Shown: piece after piece, positions 49,901 to 61,113 of the stretch
Layout: every line of letters begins with the position of its first letter
Position numbering within the stretch: position 1 is the first letter of the stretch
Origin: Sipunculus nudus
Lineage: Eukaryota > Annelida > Sipuncula > Golfingiida > Sipunculidae
DNA: 64,000 nucleotides
Direction of reading: 5' to 3'
Assembly: GCA_026874595.1 (NCBI GenBank)
Contig: CM049306.1
Location: 59,342,019 to 59,406,018 of the forward strand
Notes under the pieces: generated by a model
The model's input: only the letters and a program-made list of their open reading frames with translations
Told to the model about the DNA's origin: nothing
Databases searched by the model: none
Made by a program: the position numbers and the translations under genes

Positions 49901-51158
49901 AAATACTAGCGATATTTCCAGGGGTTTTTGATTTATTAATTCTGAATTCGATCTGTTTCTCGTTTACGATAGAACCATTAAATAAGTTTCTCCTCAATTA
50001 CCTTAATTGTATGTACATCATAATTTGCATAAAAAATCGAGAGAGAGAGAGGGGGGGGGGAGAGAGAGAGAGAGGATGGAGGGGGACACCCTTATATAAA
50101 GATACCGGTACATTAATTACGTATGCGCAGTCGCTGCCATTAACTTATCTGCGGATGCGGATTAGCATATCGAATAATAAAGCTTAAATTTTGACCGGAC
50201 GCATTCTCTGATAACGACCATATAGATAGTTAACCGGCGGGAATGGTGTAATATTATGTAACTGCATCTTTAACCTGTATATAATACCACATGGCATGCA
50301 TGCCTGTACATACATATACATGTGTAGCGCCGATGGTTGCAAGAAGTTTATCTAGATGAATGATGGCACGTGCTTTAAATCAACTCTAATTCAAAAGCGG
50401 CCGTGAAATGTTCATTAGCTTAATGAGCTATCCGTCATCGTGCCGTCCGCGGTGCACGGTTTGACTCTTCCAAAGATTACTCATTAGAATCCTTCTTTAA
50501 CATAAATGAATTACACAGTTACATGTAACGATAAAAGGACATACTTAGACAAATTAGGGAGGTGCCAAAGCCAATGTGAGCGTGTTTGCACGGGGATACA
50601 CGTAATTGCGTTTGTTCAGTGCCAGCCCTTTTATTCCCCTTGAAGGTTCCAGGCCCTCTCTTTTGGCACTTGTTTCAAGAGAGCTATTCATCGGTCACTC
50701 GATGTCACGGAAGGGCAAGTTCAGGTTTGAATTGGTCGCTATAACGTGGCCGGTTATGTCTGTAGGATTTGCACAATGTCGGAAGATTTAACTTTAGATT
50801 TGATAAACACATCACCTTGCCAGATGGATCGTGGATTTATTTAAAATGGGTTTGAGAACGTGTCTTTCAATTGTTTCTGCATGAAATACACGCATTGCAC
50901 AGTGACACAACCACAAAAAAATACAAGGGACGAGATTTATAACAATACCAGATTTATAACAATACCAGACTTATAATATACAAAAAGTATAAAACCAAGT
51001 TCCATGGCAATTGTGAGTAAACCTAGGAGAGCAAGAGCTTATCTTTCGCGTTCCTTGCGGAACCCTGCGACTGATATACTAGATATTAGTCAGCTGATGC
51101 GTATGTCAACATCGCCTGAGATGTCGAGTGTCCTGAATCGTTCTTTGTTTCTTTACAG
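46990..51158. other. Non-coding; possible first intron of the tincar-like gene
   Basis: No supported coding sequence. The 107-codon frame at 49,028-49,351 has no recognisable domain. GA and TC tracts lie at 47,587-47,612 and 50,038-50,075. Confidence 0.4.
48161..48398 (+). repeat. 119-bp tandem duplication
   Basis: Two adjacent copies start at 48,161 and 48,280, each beginning ACAACTACCTGTCACCATGT and ending in a GA-rich tract. Only a few bases differ, so it is recent. Confidence 0.95.
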
Positions 51159-51433
51159 AACTAGCCAAGAGGGATGCCGGCGTATTTGTGTAACAGGTCT
51201 GTAATGACCCGGGTCACGTCGGAGCCCAGCCTGCACGGACGATCGCAAAGTGGTTACTGAAAGAACCCATAGACAGAGATCGTGTTACTAGAACATCAAG
51301 AATTTCGCCTGCAGACCTTCCGACAGCCCCAGCCCTGCTTGGAAGCTGGTTGGCTGCCGTCCATAAGTCTGTTAGACATTTCCTTGGAGTTGTACACAAA
51401 AGTAAAGTAAAGGCAGCTTAAATCCGCTCGATC
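51159..51433 (+). other. Probable 5' UTR part of the tincar-like exon
   Basis: A strong acceptor (TTCTTTGTTTCTTTACAG) ends at 51,158. The following 275 nt are richer in G+C than the surroundings and run into the ATG at 51,434 with stops in frame. This looks like untranslated leader spliced to an upstream non-coding exon. A short open frame at 51,004-51,204 crosses this acceptor and is probably not coding. Confidence 0.4.
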
Positions 51434-51661
51434 ATGCGGTGTGGTACGCAGCTGAACGCTCTCTGGCTGTGGTGGTACTGTTTATTGGTTCTAGCAGTAC
51501 ACGGCTATCTGTTGTACAGAGCTGTTACACGCTGTCAAACGTTTAATGCGCTACCATGGATGACGGATAACAAGCCGGTCGGGGAGTTGTACTGTTACAT
51601 CGCCATGGTGGTAGTGTCAGTCATGCACATACCGTACTTCGTGGTCAGTTGTTTCTTCAAG
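51434..51661 (+). CDS. tinc: Tincar-like multi-pass membrane protein, first coding exon (partial gene)
   Basis: Encodes 76 residues from ATG to a lysine codon, followed at once by the splice donor GTAAGA. An in-frame TAA five codons upstream supports this ATG as the start. Two hydrophobic segments are visible (about residues 10-30 and 52-75), with LNALWLWWY near the N terminus and LYCYIAMVVVSVMHIPYFVV before the donor. The pattern resembles the N terminus of Drosophila Tincar, a multi-pass protein of heart and eye development (recalled family knowledge, not searched). Joined in phase 0 to the exon at 52,720, it reads into an ANDGIRLGRD stretch that I recall as a family hallmark, which is the strongest support. 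The rest of the protein is not in the window. Confidence 0.72.
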
Positions 51662-51791
51662 GTAAGAAAGTGATGGTCTGAAAATCCCCAACTTAGAAAG
51701 TTTCTAAGATTCCTTAAGATTTTTTTGTTTCTCTTTATTTTGTATCCTCGTAGTTTTATCGTTTTCCTCAATGACTCCATCGCCTACAGGC

Positions 51792-51825
<34 letters not shown>

Positions 51826-51866
51826 GTGGTTGTTGTTATTATTATTAATTATAGGAGTGGAAGTAG

Positions 51867-52188
51867 TAGTCGTATTTTATTACTATTATCATTATTATAA
51901 TTATTATTTAATACTTGTAGCAGTAGTAGAAGAAAATATAAAATGTATTTTTACTGCTACCTATTAATATTATTATATTCAATGAATATTAAAATTTATT
52001 AATTAATATATTATTCCCTTTTTAAAATAGTCGTATTTTATTATTATTATCATTATTATAATTATTATTTAATACTTGTAGCAGTAGTAGAAGAAAATAT
52101 AAAATGTATTTTTTACTGCTACCTATTAATATTATTATATTCAATGAATATTAATATTTATTAATTAATATATTATTCCCTTTTTTAA
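51867..52188 (+). repeat. 161-bp tandem duplication inside the tincar-like intron
   Basis: AT-rich unit starting TAGTCGTATTTTATTA at 51,867 and 52,028, nearly identical. It lies between the two coding exons, after an ATT trinucleotide tract. Confidence 0.93.
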
Positions 52189-52719
52189 ATGGAAGTATTT
52201 TTTCTTATAGTATTGATAGTTATACTAATACTGGACGTATTTGCCTTATAAAAATGGCATGAAAACATCACCATTCATAACAAGACAGAGCAGAGTCGGC
52301 AGCGACCGTACAAGCATTTATTATCTCAGTTTACCCGTACTGCACTGACGGGGGTACCAGGGTATACCCGTCACCCGTACTGCCGTCAGCATAACAGAAA
52401 CCCCTTAATGGACGTTATACGCGCAACGTGTCTCAAATAGAATACAACTTCATTTATCCTTAATATGCCAGGGCATATATATTGCATGTACATCGTGAGA
52501 ACATTATCACCAGACCAATGCCCTTACATAGTTCAGACTGTCACCTTTTTGACGCATTTTTTTACATTTCGTCCATGACACGTGGAGAAAAATCATTCTG
52601 TCAAGTGTCCATTGATAGGCAAACATCATGTAGTCATGATTATAATTATATGCTGTTATGTTACTTTATAAAATATCTAAGTTTATGCACAGGTATAATT
52701 ATTTCCTCTGTCTATCCAG

Positions 52720-52951
52720 GTAAATAACTATGCCAACGACGGTATACGCCTCGGCCGTGATAACGTGTTCCCCCAACTGTCTGGGCAAAATGAAGATGAG
52801 CAGCCTAAACCGGCTTCCAGCAAGATGCCCAAACTGTGGAAGCACAGCGGACCAATATGTCATCTGCTGCACCTGTCGTCTGCTTTCTTCTTCCTTTTCC
52901 CGCTTGTTTTGGTTGAGGCTCAGGAAATCAAGCACAAATTCCTTCCTACTG
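52720..52951 (+). CDS. tinc: Tincar-like protein, second coding exon (partial gene)
   Basis: A 232-nt open exon between a good acceptor (CCTCTGTCTATCCAG) and the donor GTGAGT, phase 0 in and phase 1 out. It begins VNNYANDGIRLGRD, has a polar stretch, then a predicted membrane helix (LLHLSSAFFFLFPLVLVEAQ) and ends IKHKFLPT. This continues the preceding exon exactly in frame across a 1,058-bp intron. Family assignment rests on recalled Tincar motifs, chiefly NxANDGxxLGR and the LxPxxLxEA-type helix. No third exon was recognised up to 64,000, so a long intron or more exons beyond the window are likely. Confidence 0.74.
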
Positions 52952-55151
52952 GTGAGTAACACAGTTCAGTATAGGAAATTTTTTCCGTATAACTGCCTAA
53001 AATACACTATCAAACCGTTAGAAAAACACAAAAAAGAGCGCAAAACTCTACCAATGCCACATAATTCTTTCGGGATCCACTTTATCTGGATCCACACTAA
53101 ACTCTAATAGCTATATAGTGAGTCTTTCCCGTGTTATGTGCAACGCCTCTACAATTTCGTGGAAGACAGTAGGTTTTACCAACTTACCATCAAACAGGCG
53201 CGCATGCATGTTTCCCGGGCTGACATTATATTATTATAGTAAGCTCTTATCTTCAGGGGTTACTTCAGTGAAATTTTGGTCTTGATCCATTAGAAGGCTT
53301 AAAACATCATATACGTTTCACAGTTACAGTTGTGACGTCAAGCATCATAGCCTACATAATAACTCCCCTAGAGATTACGATCCCCAAACGATTACGATCG
53401 CAACAGTTAAATGTTAAATCTAAGATTAAGTGCTCCTGTTCCTATACGCTACTATCAAGACATAGTATGGAATATGAACGTCCATATAGATTCATATACA
53501 TTTATGCATTATATTAGAGTAACTTGTGTCTAATATGAATCTGGTACAGATAATGTTCATTCACTAAATTTTGCTGTATAGCGATTGGAGATTGTTCATC
53601 GGCACATCTGCGATACATGTACACATGCATGGGAGGAATCACAAGAGATAAACCTCTATTTATCTAAATACTATTCCATTTATTTTAAAGTTTCTGAATC
53701 GTCCAAAACGGTGAATGGTGTTTATACTCCAATATAAACCGATAGGAATTCGCCTAACGCAGATGTTCGGAGTAAGGAATAGCATTATTCATTAGACTAG
53801 GATCTTGTTTATGTCTTCTCTCAGAGGTATATAACATGTTAATTGCTATTCATGGCCGTCTATACTTGTATAGATATACTGCGGGTCCGTGTATACACGG
53901 GACAATTTAGAGACGGGGACCTTTGCATACATCAGGAGTGAATGTTGTTTGTACTGCATTGCATTTTCTGAAGTCTTGTTTATACTCCAAATTAAGTGCA
54001 ACCCCTTTCCTTGGAATTCCTTCAACCAGTTGTAATGGAGAACTTTGCCGAGGGCATCTCTAATGTTATCTTGCGACGGAGTATACAAAAAAGACATCTC
54101 TGGCTGCGAACAAAATCAGAATCTGTCCGGGAAAACTCCCAACGCTCCCAATAATTGTGTATTTTATTAACCACAAATACACTATGTGTGACATAGGTCT
54201 GTATATGTAAACATATACTGATGGATTTGATCACTTGTTGGTCCCTTGCTTTTTATATGATACACGAAACCGAAATCCTGTTTGGGAAACAAGTGCGTTC
54301 GACGTTACCATTACATGCCAATGGTTAGTATCGAGTGAGCTTTGTGACACAGATATGTCCAACGACTCAAAGTGCACTTCTTTTTATTGTATACACAAAC
54401 AGCAGGAGACTTAGTTATTTATACAGGGGATGTATACATTGTCGTTTGAATGGTCCATCACAGAGAGCGGTGGGAATCAGATAGCATACAGGGGCGGATC
54501 AGGGTTATTGAGAAGGGGGGGGGGGTAACAACACAACAAACAAATTTTAAGTATATATTCATTGGTTCTAGCATCATATCAGTAGTTTAATCATGTGGGT
54601 AGACATTATACTGGTGGTCATAAAAAGGGCAACTTCCTACCCCACCCCACCCACCACCCCTCCTCCCAATCATAATTGGATCCGGTGGTGGCATAGGGCA
54701 CATGCAGTGTATACCGGATGTACAGGCGTGATTGTTATACAAGGTGTCTTTAGAGGTATAAGATGTATAAGGTAGAACAGTTTAAACATCGCTGTCAGAT
54801 TAAGGATGCTCTCGGGGCGTTAGTTGCAAGATGAGGAGGTGACAGCTGACGCTCACCGATACAACAGACGCAGCACCTAGACCACTCCATCATAATTAAT
54901 GTCCACGGACCCATGTTGTTACATGCTGGAGGTCACGGATTGACTTTGACCTCTAGGTGTTAGTGTTTGTCTCCTTTAGTGAGCTCTCGCGTCATCTCCT
55001 TCAGTGATTACAACGCACAACGACCGCAGTGGTTTGACACCTTTTCCCGAAGTCGGTGATTGATGTGAAATTGGCTTTACTTTGATGGAAAATAAGCCAA
55101 ATCATGCAAAAGCATGAGTGCTTAGAATATGTGGATTTTACTGACGTGATC

Positions 55152-55189
<38 letters not shown>

Positions 55190-55589
55190 ATACACACACA
55201 CACTGTTTATGTGTTTATCACGAGAAACAGCTATATCCCGCCTTTGTGTTAGTTACGTACTCTGCATTCCCTGAAACGTACAGTACAATTGTGTACAATT
55301 CCATATGTCAAGAATGTTTTCCTACTCTTTCAATCAGACTCAGCTGAAAATATTACTTAGAAGTACAGGATACGTGTTACACATGAAAAAAATATATGTT
55401 TGGCATCACATTCATTCTTGCACCAACGTACGTATATTTCATGTTTTACGTTTAAAAAAAAAACATGCTTTCCTCCCCTCCAATGTAGATACATTTAAGG
55501 GACCCATCCTGTTACCTGATATCTATTGACTAAAGATAATCACTTGAATCTTTTCTAAACATGAGCCAGAAAGTGCCAATCATACTTCA
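52952..55589. other. Start of a long tincar-like intron or gene end, nothing recognised
   Basis: No exon continuing the tincar-like frame found by eye. Contains a poly-G run near 54,517 and a CT/CA tract at 55,150-55,203. Confidence 0.4.
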
Positions 55590-56530
55590 CACAGGCTGTG
55601 CGTTTTGTTTATATCCATGTGTTTAAATGTGTTGGGTCCGCCAAATTAATCAAAACACATATCTTGCAGCAAGTCAGACGAGTTTTGCAAAGGGCGATTT
55701 GCAACCTAAGTCCGCTTCATCCCCTCATGTCCACCTGTTTTTTTTTTTTTTTTCCTATGAAAATTTGTATTAGTTACATTTCAAGGGAAACAATTATATA
55801 GTGTAGAGTATAGGATTAAAAGAACCTAATTTTCAACAAGATAAATATATACCTCCCTTACACCTTATTTAAGAAACAGAATTATTTGGAAATATGAGAA
55901 ATCATGTAGTCAATATTGTACAACATAAGAGAGCCATTAATGGCGGTCACGGTCATTTGTCACATGTAAGAACAGCCTCAGTTGACAGCTGCTGATTGGA
56001 TGATGTCATGTAAACACTCTAAAAAATACAACAAGCTAAACCCAAGATGGCTACGTATATAGGGGCACACCATATCAGCTAGATCATTGTGAAGAGACTT
56101 AAAAGCTGTGAAACATAAACTTGGGATTTATTGTAAAATTCTTTATTGCCGTATTAGGTTGTCACTTCAACATGTAGTTTTCTAGGAAATCATTGAAAAA
56201 TATAATCTTTTAAGAAAATTATCTACAAAAAATAGGTGGACAGAAGGTGGTGAAAGGGACTATATAGTGAATTTAAACTTCAACACCTATGTCACCAACC
56301 ACCTTGCATTATGTGTTTTTTTTTTCGATTTGTCAACATCGTGGTTTTACTAACAGCTTGTAGATAAACAAGCTCATGCGTCCATCACGGGGCTATTGTA
56401 AGATTCGTTTTCTTAACAGGAAATACCTAGAGTTCATTAATATGTACGCAGCCATATAGAGTCTGAGTAAGAAATCACATAAATTCTATAGAAAATGTAG
56501 GTGAATAGCTGGCTTTAATGTTTTATACCT
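55590..56530 (+). repeat. Dispersed repeat family 3, copy 2, interrupted
   Basis: Two parts align to 5,640-6,030. The part between (about 55,729-56,242) is absent from copy 1 and has short inverted ends, TGTCCACCT and AGGTGGACA, next to poly-T and poly-A. It looks like a small nested insertion of about 510 bp. Confidence 0.55.
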
Positions 56531-57855
56531 TTTGCCTATTATGCATCTTTTGAAGCAAAGAGACTCAAAGTGTATTAAGCCTACATTGCTGATTTATATT
56601 TTTTTAATTGGTAGCCATATCACAGAACATTTTAGTATTACTTACTAATCATTTCACTGACAACTTCCCTGATGTACGGTATATATTATTATATAATGGG
56701 ACAAATTTATCCACTCATATCAGCATAGGTTTTATGTAGTTACTGGTTATGGTCCCCTAAGGGTTTAACCAAGATTTTTCTGCTATAAAACAGTCGCGTC
56801 TTCACCGTTAATCATTAATACAAACGACATTTAGGAAGATATACGCGCTGATAAAACGGTAAATACTTGAGTGGGACAATATGACCCCGGGCATACGTAC
56901 ATCATAAGGCAGGCTTTCGTAAGTCGTGTAATTATCAGCCCGTATATGAAGATAATGATCGTCATCACGTGAAAGTGAGCGTGAGGGGAGAATAATACAC
57001 CGTGACATCAAGCATTTATATGATTTGTCCCGATATCACCGTGAGAAATCACTACGCGTCGCTGCACGGTGTGACCAAATCACGAATCATCATGTTATAA
57101 ACGGCGGATGATTCTACTAATGACGATACACTGACGATAAGCATAAAACAAACAATGATGCTAAAGCGTATCAGGAGCATAGTTGGGATTTCTAATACTA
57201 AAATACATATAGGTTCTGTTCTATTTTTCAGATAACTTTGAACCACAATGGATAATCCGATAATCTCAATTATCCGAACTGTTGTTGGGACTTTAGTCTG
57301 TTCGGACAACTGATCCTTAAAGATGAACGCGTTTCAGGTAAAACTTCACCTAGAATCGGCAGGCTGGGAAAAAACTTATAACAATAAAAATGTCCACTTT
57401 TCAAACCGGTGATCAACATTTCGGAGAATCGGATAACAGAGATTCTACTTTATATATAGGCCTCTATACTCTTCCCCAAAACATTCCTCATAATGGAGCC
57501 CATGAGAAAAGCTGTGATTATGTATATAATGCATTTATTTATTCCATCTATTAAAAAGCCATCAGTCTGTGTTCGTTAAGTATAGATTCTTATCTGCTTC
57601 ATGTCACAGCATGGCAACATAATTTACATATAATCACAGTAAGCAGTGAGCTGTGCACTGTGTAATGTATTCTCATCACGTTTTTGATAATAACAGTCAG
57701 ATCACGTGACCTGCCAGCCCAACGTTTGGTGTTCACTTACAGTTCGGGAAACTCGTATACCTTTTGAATGGATGTAAACGAATATTAAGCTTTTGAATTT
57801 TCTCTGATGGATAGGATAAGGGTTGGCATCCAGATCGATAATTATATATTATAAA

Positions 57856-57858
<3 letters not shown>

Positions 57859-57907
<49 letters not shown>
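57859..57907. repeat. (TA)n microsatellite
   Basis: TA tract directly before the TTACCTCC element. Confidence 0.96.
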
Positions 57908-57909
<2 letters not shown>

Positions 57910-57934
57910 TTGTACATATGCATATAGCATCTTA

Positions 57935-58152
57935 TTACCTCCCAAACGGAGGAGGACACGTTTTCAGCCGTGTCTGTTTGTTTGTGTGCGGTCTTGGTTT
58001 GTCTGTTGACGAGATCACTAAACAATACTGCACGGGAAACTATATTAGGAGCGCTGGAAAACTCAATTCAATTTTTTTGCGGATACTCATAGTATTATCA
58101 CTCAAATTATTAATATTCCTTGGTATTGCCTAGCCTTCCTTGGCGGAGGTAA
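57935..58152. repeat. Short inverted-end element, TTACCTCC family, copy 1
   Basis: About 218 bp beginning TTACCTCCCAAACGGAGG and ending in the inverted form CTTGGCGGAGGTAA. The interior has TTTTCAGCCGTGTCTGTTTG-like sequence. No coding potential. An open frame of 58,178-58,381 just downstream looks random. Confidence 0.65.
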
Positions 58153-58570
58153 GCTCTCTATACTGTTCACCATCTTTGTGTTTTTATATGTTTCTGAAAA
58201 GTACAGCCTCGCTTTCCTGGGAATAGCCTTCGCAAGTTATTCTCGCCACATGGCCTGTGTTGATTGTCTACAGCTGGAAAACTCGTGGGATTTTATTTCT
58301 CGTTTATACTCATTTGCTGTCTTGATGGTATATATAACGGCAACTGGCGTTAAGGTTTTAAGGGAAGCCTGCTTGGTTTGAATGTATATATCCAGTGAAC
58401 ATAAAACCAATTGACAAGCCCGAACCTAGGGATACAGGGATATTGGGTTTTTACAACCGGTAATAATCAATTCTACACCTCATAGTTGATAAGATAAAAT
58501 TATATATGGCCATGTATACGCAGCAATTAAAACGGTCCATATGTTAGAGTTATCAAAGAATATATTTCTC

Positions 58571-60185
58571 CCACAATAGGGCCACTTCACTTAAGCAGCT
58601 GGCAGGCTGATGTAGGGGCAAACAGAGGGGCAGGGCTGGGCACTGGGCAGTGTATTAGCATATGGCTCAGTGTGCACATTGGCTGAACCTGTATCTATTT
58701 TGCTAATGTAATTGTAAGTTTGTCATAAAGCTTTAGATAGATAATCACCATGACAAAAAAAGGTGGTCTTGGGGCAAATCCTGAAAATCCTGATACCTCT
58801 GGGACTTGATAAAAGTGTTAATAGCCTTTGATTCAAACTTGCACCCGTATCTGACAGCAAGAGGTAATGCAGCCTCATTCAGACCACTGTCTCTCAGGAG
58901 GGCCCTGGCTGTTTTATCACCATCCATTGAATGTGTCAGCTGATACATTTTTATGCTGTCAATAAACCCCTTCTCATAATAAACCAGTTCTTGTTTTCAT
59001 TCTGTCCTCTAGTTGCAAACTCTATTTTGTTTAATTTAGCATCTGTGTATTTCATTAAAGGTAAAAACAGTCCTCAAAACATGATGAGCCACATCTGCTG
59101 TGTGTTGAAAGGTAAATACCTATGTTATCTATAGGTGACAAAACTGTAAGGGGTGTTACTGTATCATTCATTTGCTTCTGTGTTTTGTTTGTAAACATTG
59201 TATCTAAAATACAAGCTTCTGGGCAACAAATCTGTATGCGCTTACAAATCTCATCAGCAGAAGGTTAATTCACTCCCTCCGGTACAGGGTTGTACCTGTC
59301 TTCGGTGGCTCAGCTGGCATTCTTAGATTTTTCCTGAATAGATGTCTCCAGCAGGGTCACAGGCACAGACTCTTCCTTTTTACTACCTTTTCTAGTACAT
59401 GTACATGAGCTCAAGGTGACACTATTGGTAGAATTATTATCCATCTATCCAACAATGTCAAACTATGTAGCTACAACCTGTCGGCAACCCCCATCTAGAC
59501 CCCCATTACAAGAACAGTACCCTGCATGAATGCGACTGGCATCAGAGACATTGCTTAGGATAACCCATATATAATAGTGGTTTAAATTAGTGACAGGGTC
59601 CTTCTCCCATGTTCTTGGCTTCACTTTACTCTTTACTGCAAAGCAAGTATCCCTGTGATACTGATGTACCTCGATGTGTTTCACATACGTATCCTTTGCC
59701 ATGGTGTGCCCTTCCAAGTTATAGTATTCCCTGAGGTTTCACATATTATACTCCTCAAACGATATAAAATAATTGTAAATGTCAAACACTGACAGGACTG
59801 GTAAGACACCTAGGTTTTGTGTGCCTCCTTCTTTGATATAATTAACTTATCACCCAGTACTTCCTCCCTGTCCTCAATCAAGCCATCTGGGTCCACCTCT
59901 AATCCCATTTCATGGCTAGCATTACACAAGTCAATTTGCTCAGCTTTCTTTGCTTGTGCTGCTACAACCCCTCTTTCTTTCAGACACAACTGTAACTCTT
60001 TAACAGATTTTTTGCTGAAATTTGCATCCATATTTAATGATTGATCAATGATAGGACTGTAACCCCCGAGTGGTCAGCTAGTGATACAGCCTGCACCTGA
60101 CCGATGTCCAGATGCTGTGCCCCTAGCTTGTTTGCCCCTACATCAGCTTGCCCGTGGCTTAAGTGCATACGCCCTATTTGGAGCC
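58571..60185. mobile_element. Putative DNA transposon enclosing the SAP/SWIM/YqaJ relic
   Basis: The left end (58,571-58,640) and the reverse complement of the right end (about 60,115-60,185) share AATAGGGC, CACTTAAGC and an unbroken CTGATGTAGGGGCAAACA core (left 58,607-58,624; right 60,132-60,149) over about 55-60 bp, with small indels. The inverted repeats bracket the SAP/SWIM/YqaJ relic exactly. I see no clear target duplication, so the outer limits are approximate. Confidence 0.6.
58745..60031 (-). pseudogene. Decayed SAP / SWIM zinc-finger / YqaJ-type nuclease gene
   Basis: Three successive pieces on the minus strand. 60,031-59,810 starts with MDANFSKKSVKELQLCLKER and a following helix, a SAP-like DNA-binding motif. 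59,800-59,463 continues (after a frameshift and a TGA) to GYCSCNGGLDGGCRQVVAT, which fits a SWIM zinc finger CxCxnCxH with the final His replaced by Gln. A stop follows, then remnants down to 58,948-58,745, where VRYGCKFESKAINTFIK resembles the GxxxE core of YqaJ/lambda-type exonucleases. The C-terminal half of such a nuclease is absent. Family naming is from recalled motifs. The gene lies inside inverted repeats, so it probably belongs to a mobile element. Confidence 0.7.
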
Positions 60186-61076
60186 ACGCGGGCCTGTTGT
60201 CCAGCTGGCCATGCAGATGTGTGACACGTGATACGTAATAACCATGGTAACAGTCCCTGCAGAGCCGCTGCTGCGCGTGAAGTCTGTAATTAAAACCGGG
60301 CTGATAAACTGCTACGCCAACAGCTTCATTAAGCAGTGTCTTGCTGGCACAGCCGAGGATTATAGATAAGCTGTTAATACGTGAGAAAAATCTTGTCCGA
60401 TGTTCTAATGTGGCAGATTTGTCAGGTGTCAGCGTAAATAAACTGATGACACCACGTTTTTTTATGTAACTAACGAACTACATGGCTGATCTATTGCATG
60501 ACTTCCAGGAACACAACTGTGGGCGGAGTTCTCAGATATACATATGTCAGTTCTTTTATCACAGCGTTTCATCGAGGCTTGTATAGTTGGGCGTTTTAAA
60601 AAAACCGCCCATGACCCATAGACTGTTGCATGCGATATATAAGATGTTCTTCGTGCCATTATTTAGCATTTCATCTCTCCTTCGGGTATATGTACATGGA
60701 AAACAAATTAACACACATCACATCTGTTTATACCATTAGTGATACATGCCGTTGACAGGTTTGGAGATTGCCAGCCAGGGCGGGATTGGGACGGACCAGA
60801 ACGTTGTTCCGTGTGGTAAATCAGATATTAATCTTGTCATTTGTTGCTGTTTGTCTAATTTTGTCAAAGAAGGAGGCCACACGCAGACCCCTCATAAGTA
60901 CAATATGAATGGCTTTTTATTTAAAGTATAAATCTCAGCTGCATGAGCGAAATGCACAGTGTGGATTCACATTTAAATTCAATTATTACAAACATTTAAA
61001 GTTTCCACATAATTTTAACTCATTTCGGATTTTTTTTTATTATTGCCTCTACCAGAAGGGTATGCGTTCATTCCAT

Positions 61077-61113
<37 letters not shown>

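Noticed and set aside
51004-51204. 66-codon plus-strand open frame upstream of the tincar-like start
   Set aside because: It crosses a strong splice acceptor (51,158) and is out of context; better explained as intron plus leader.
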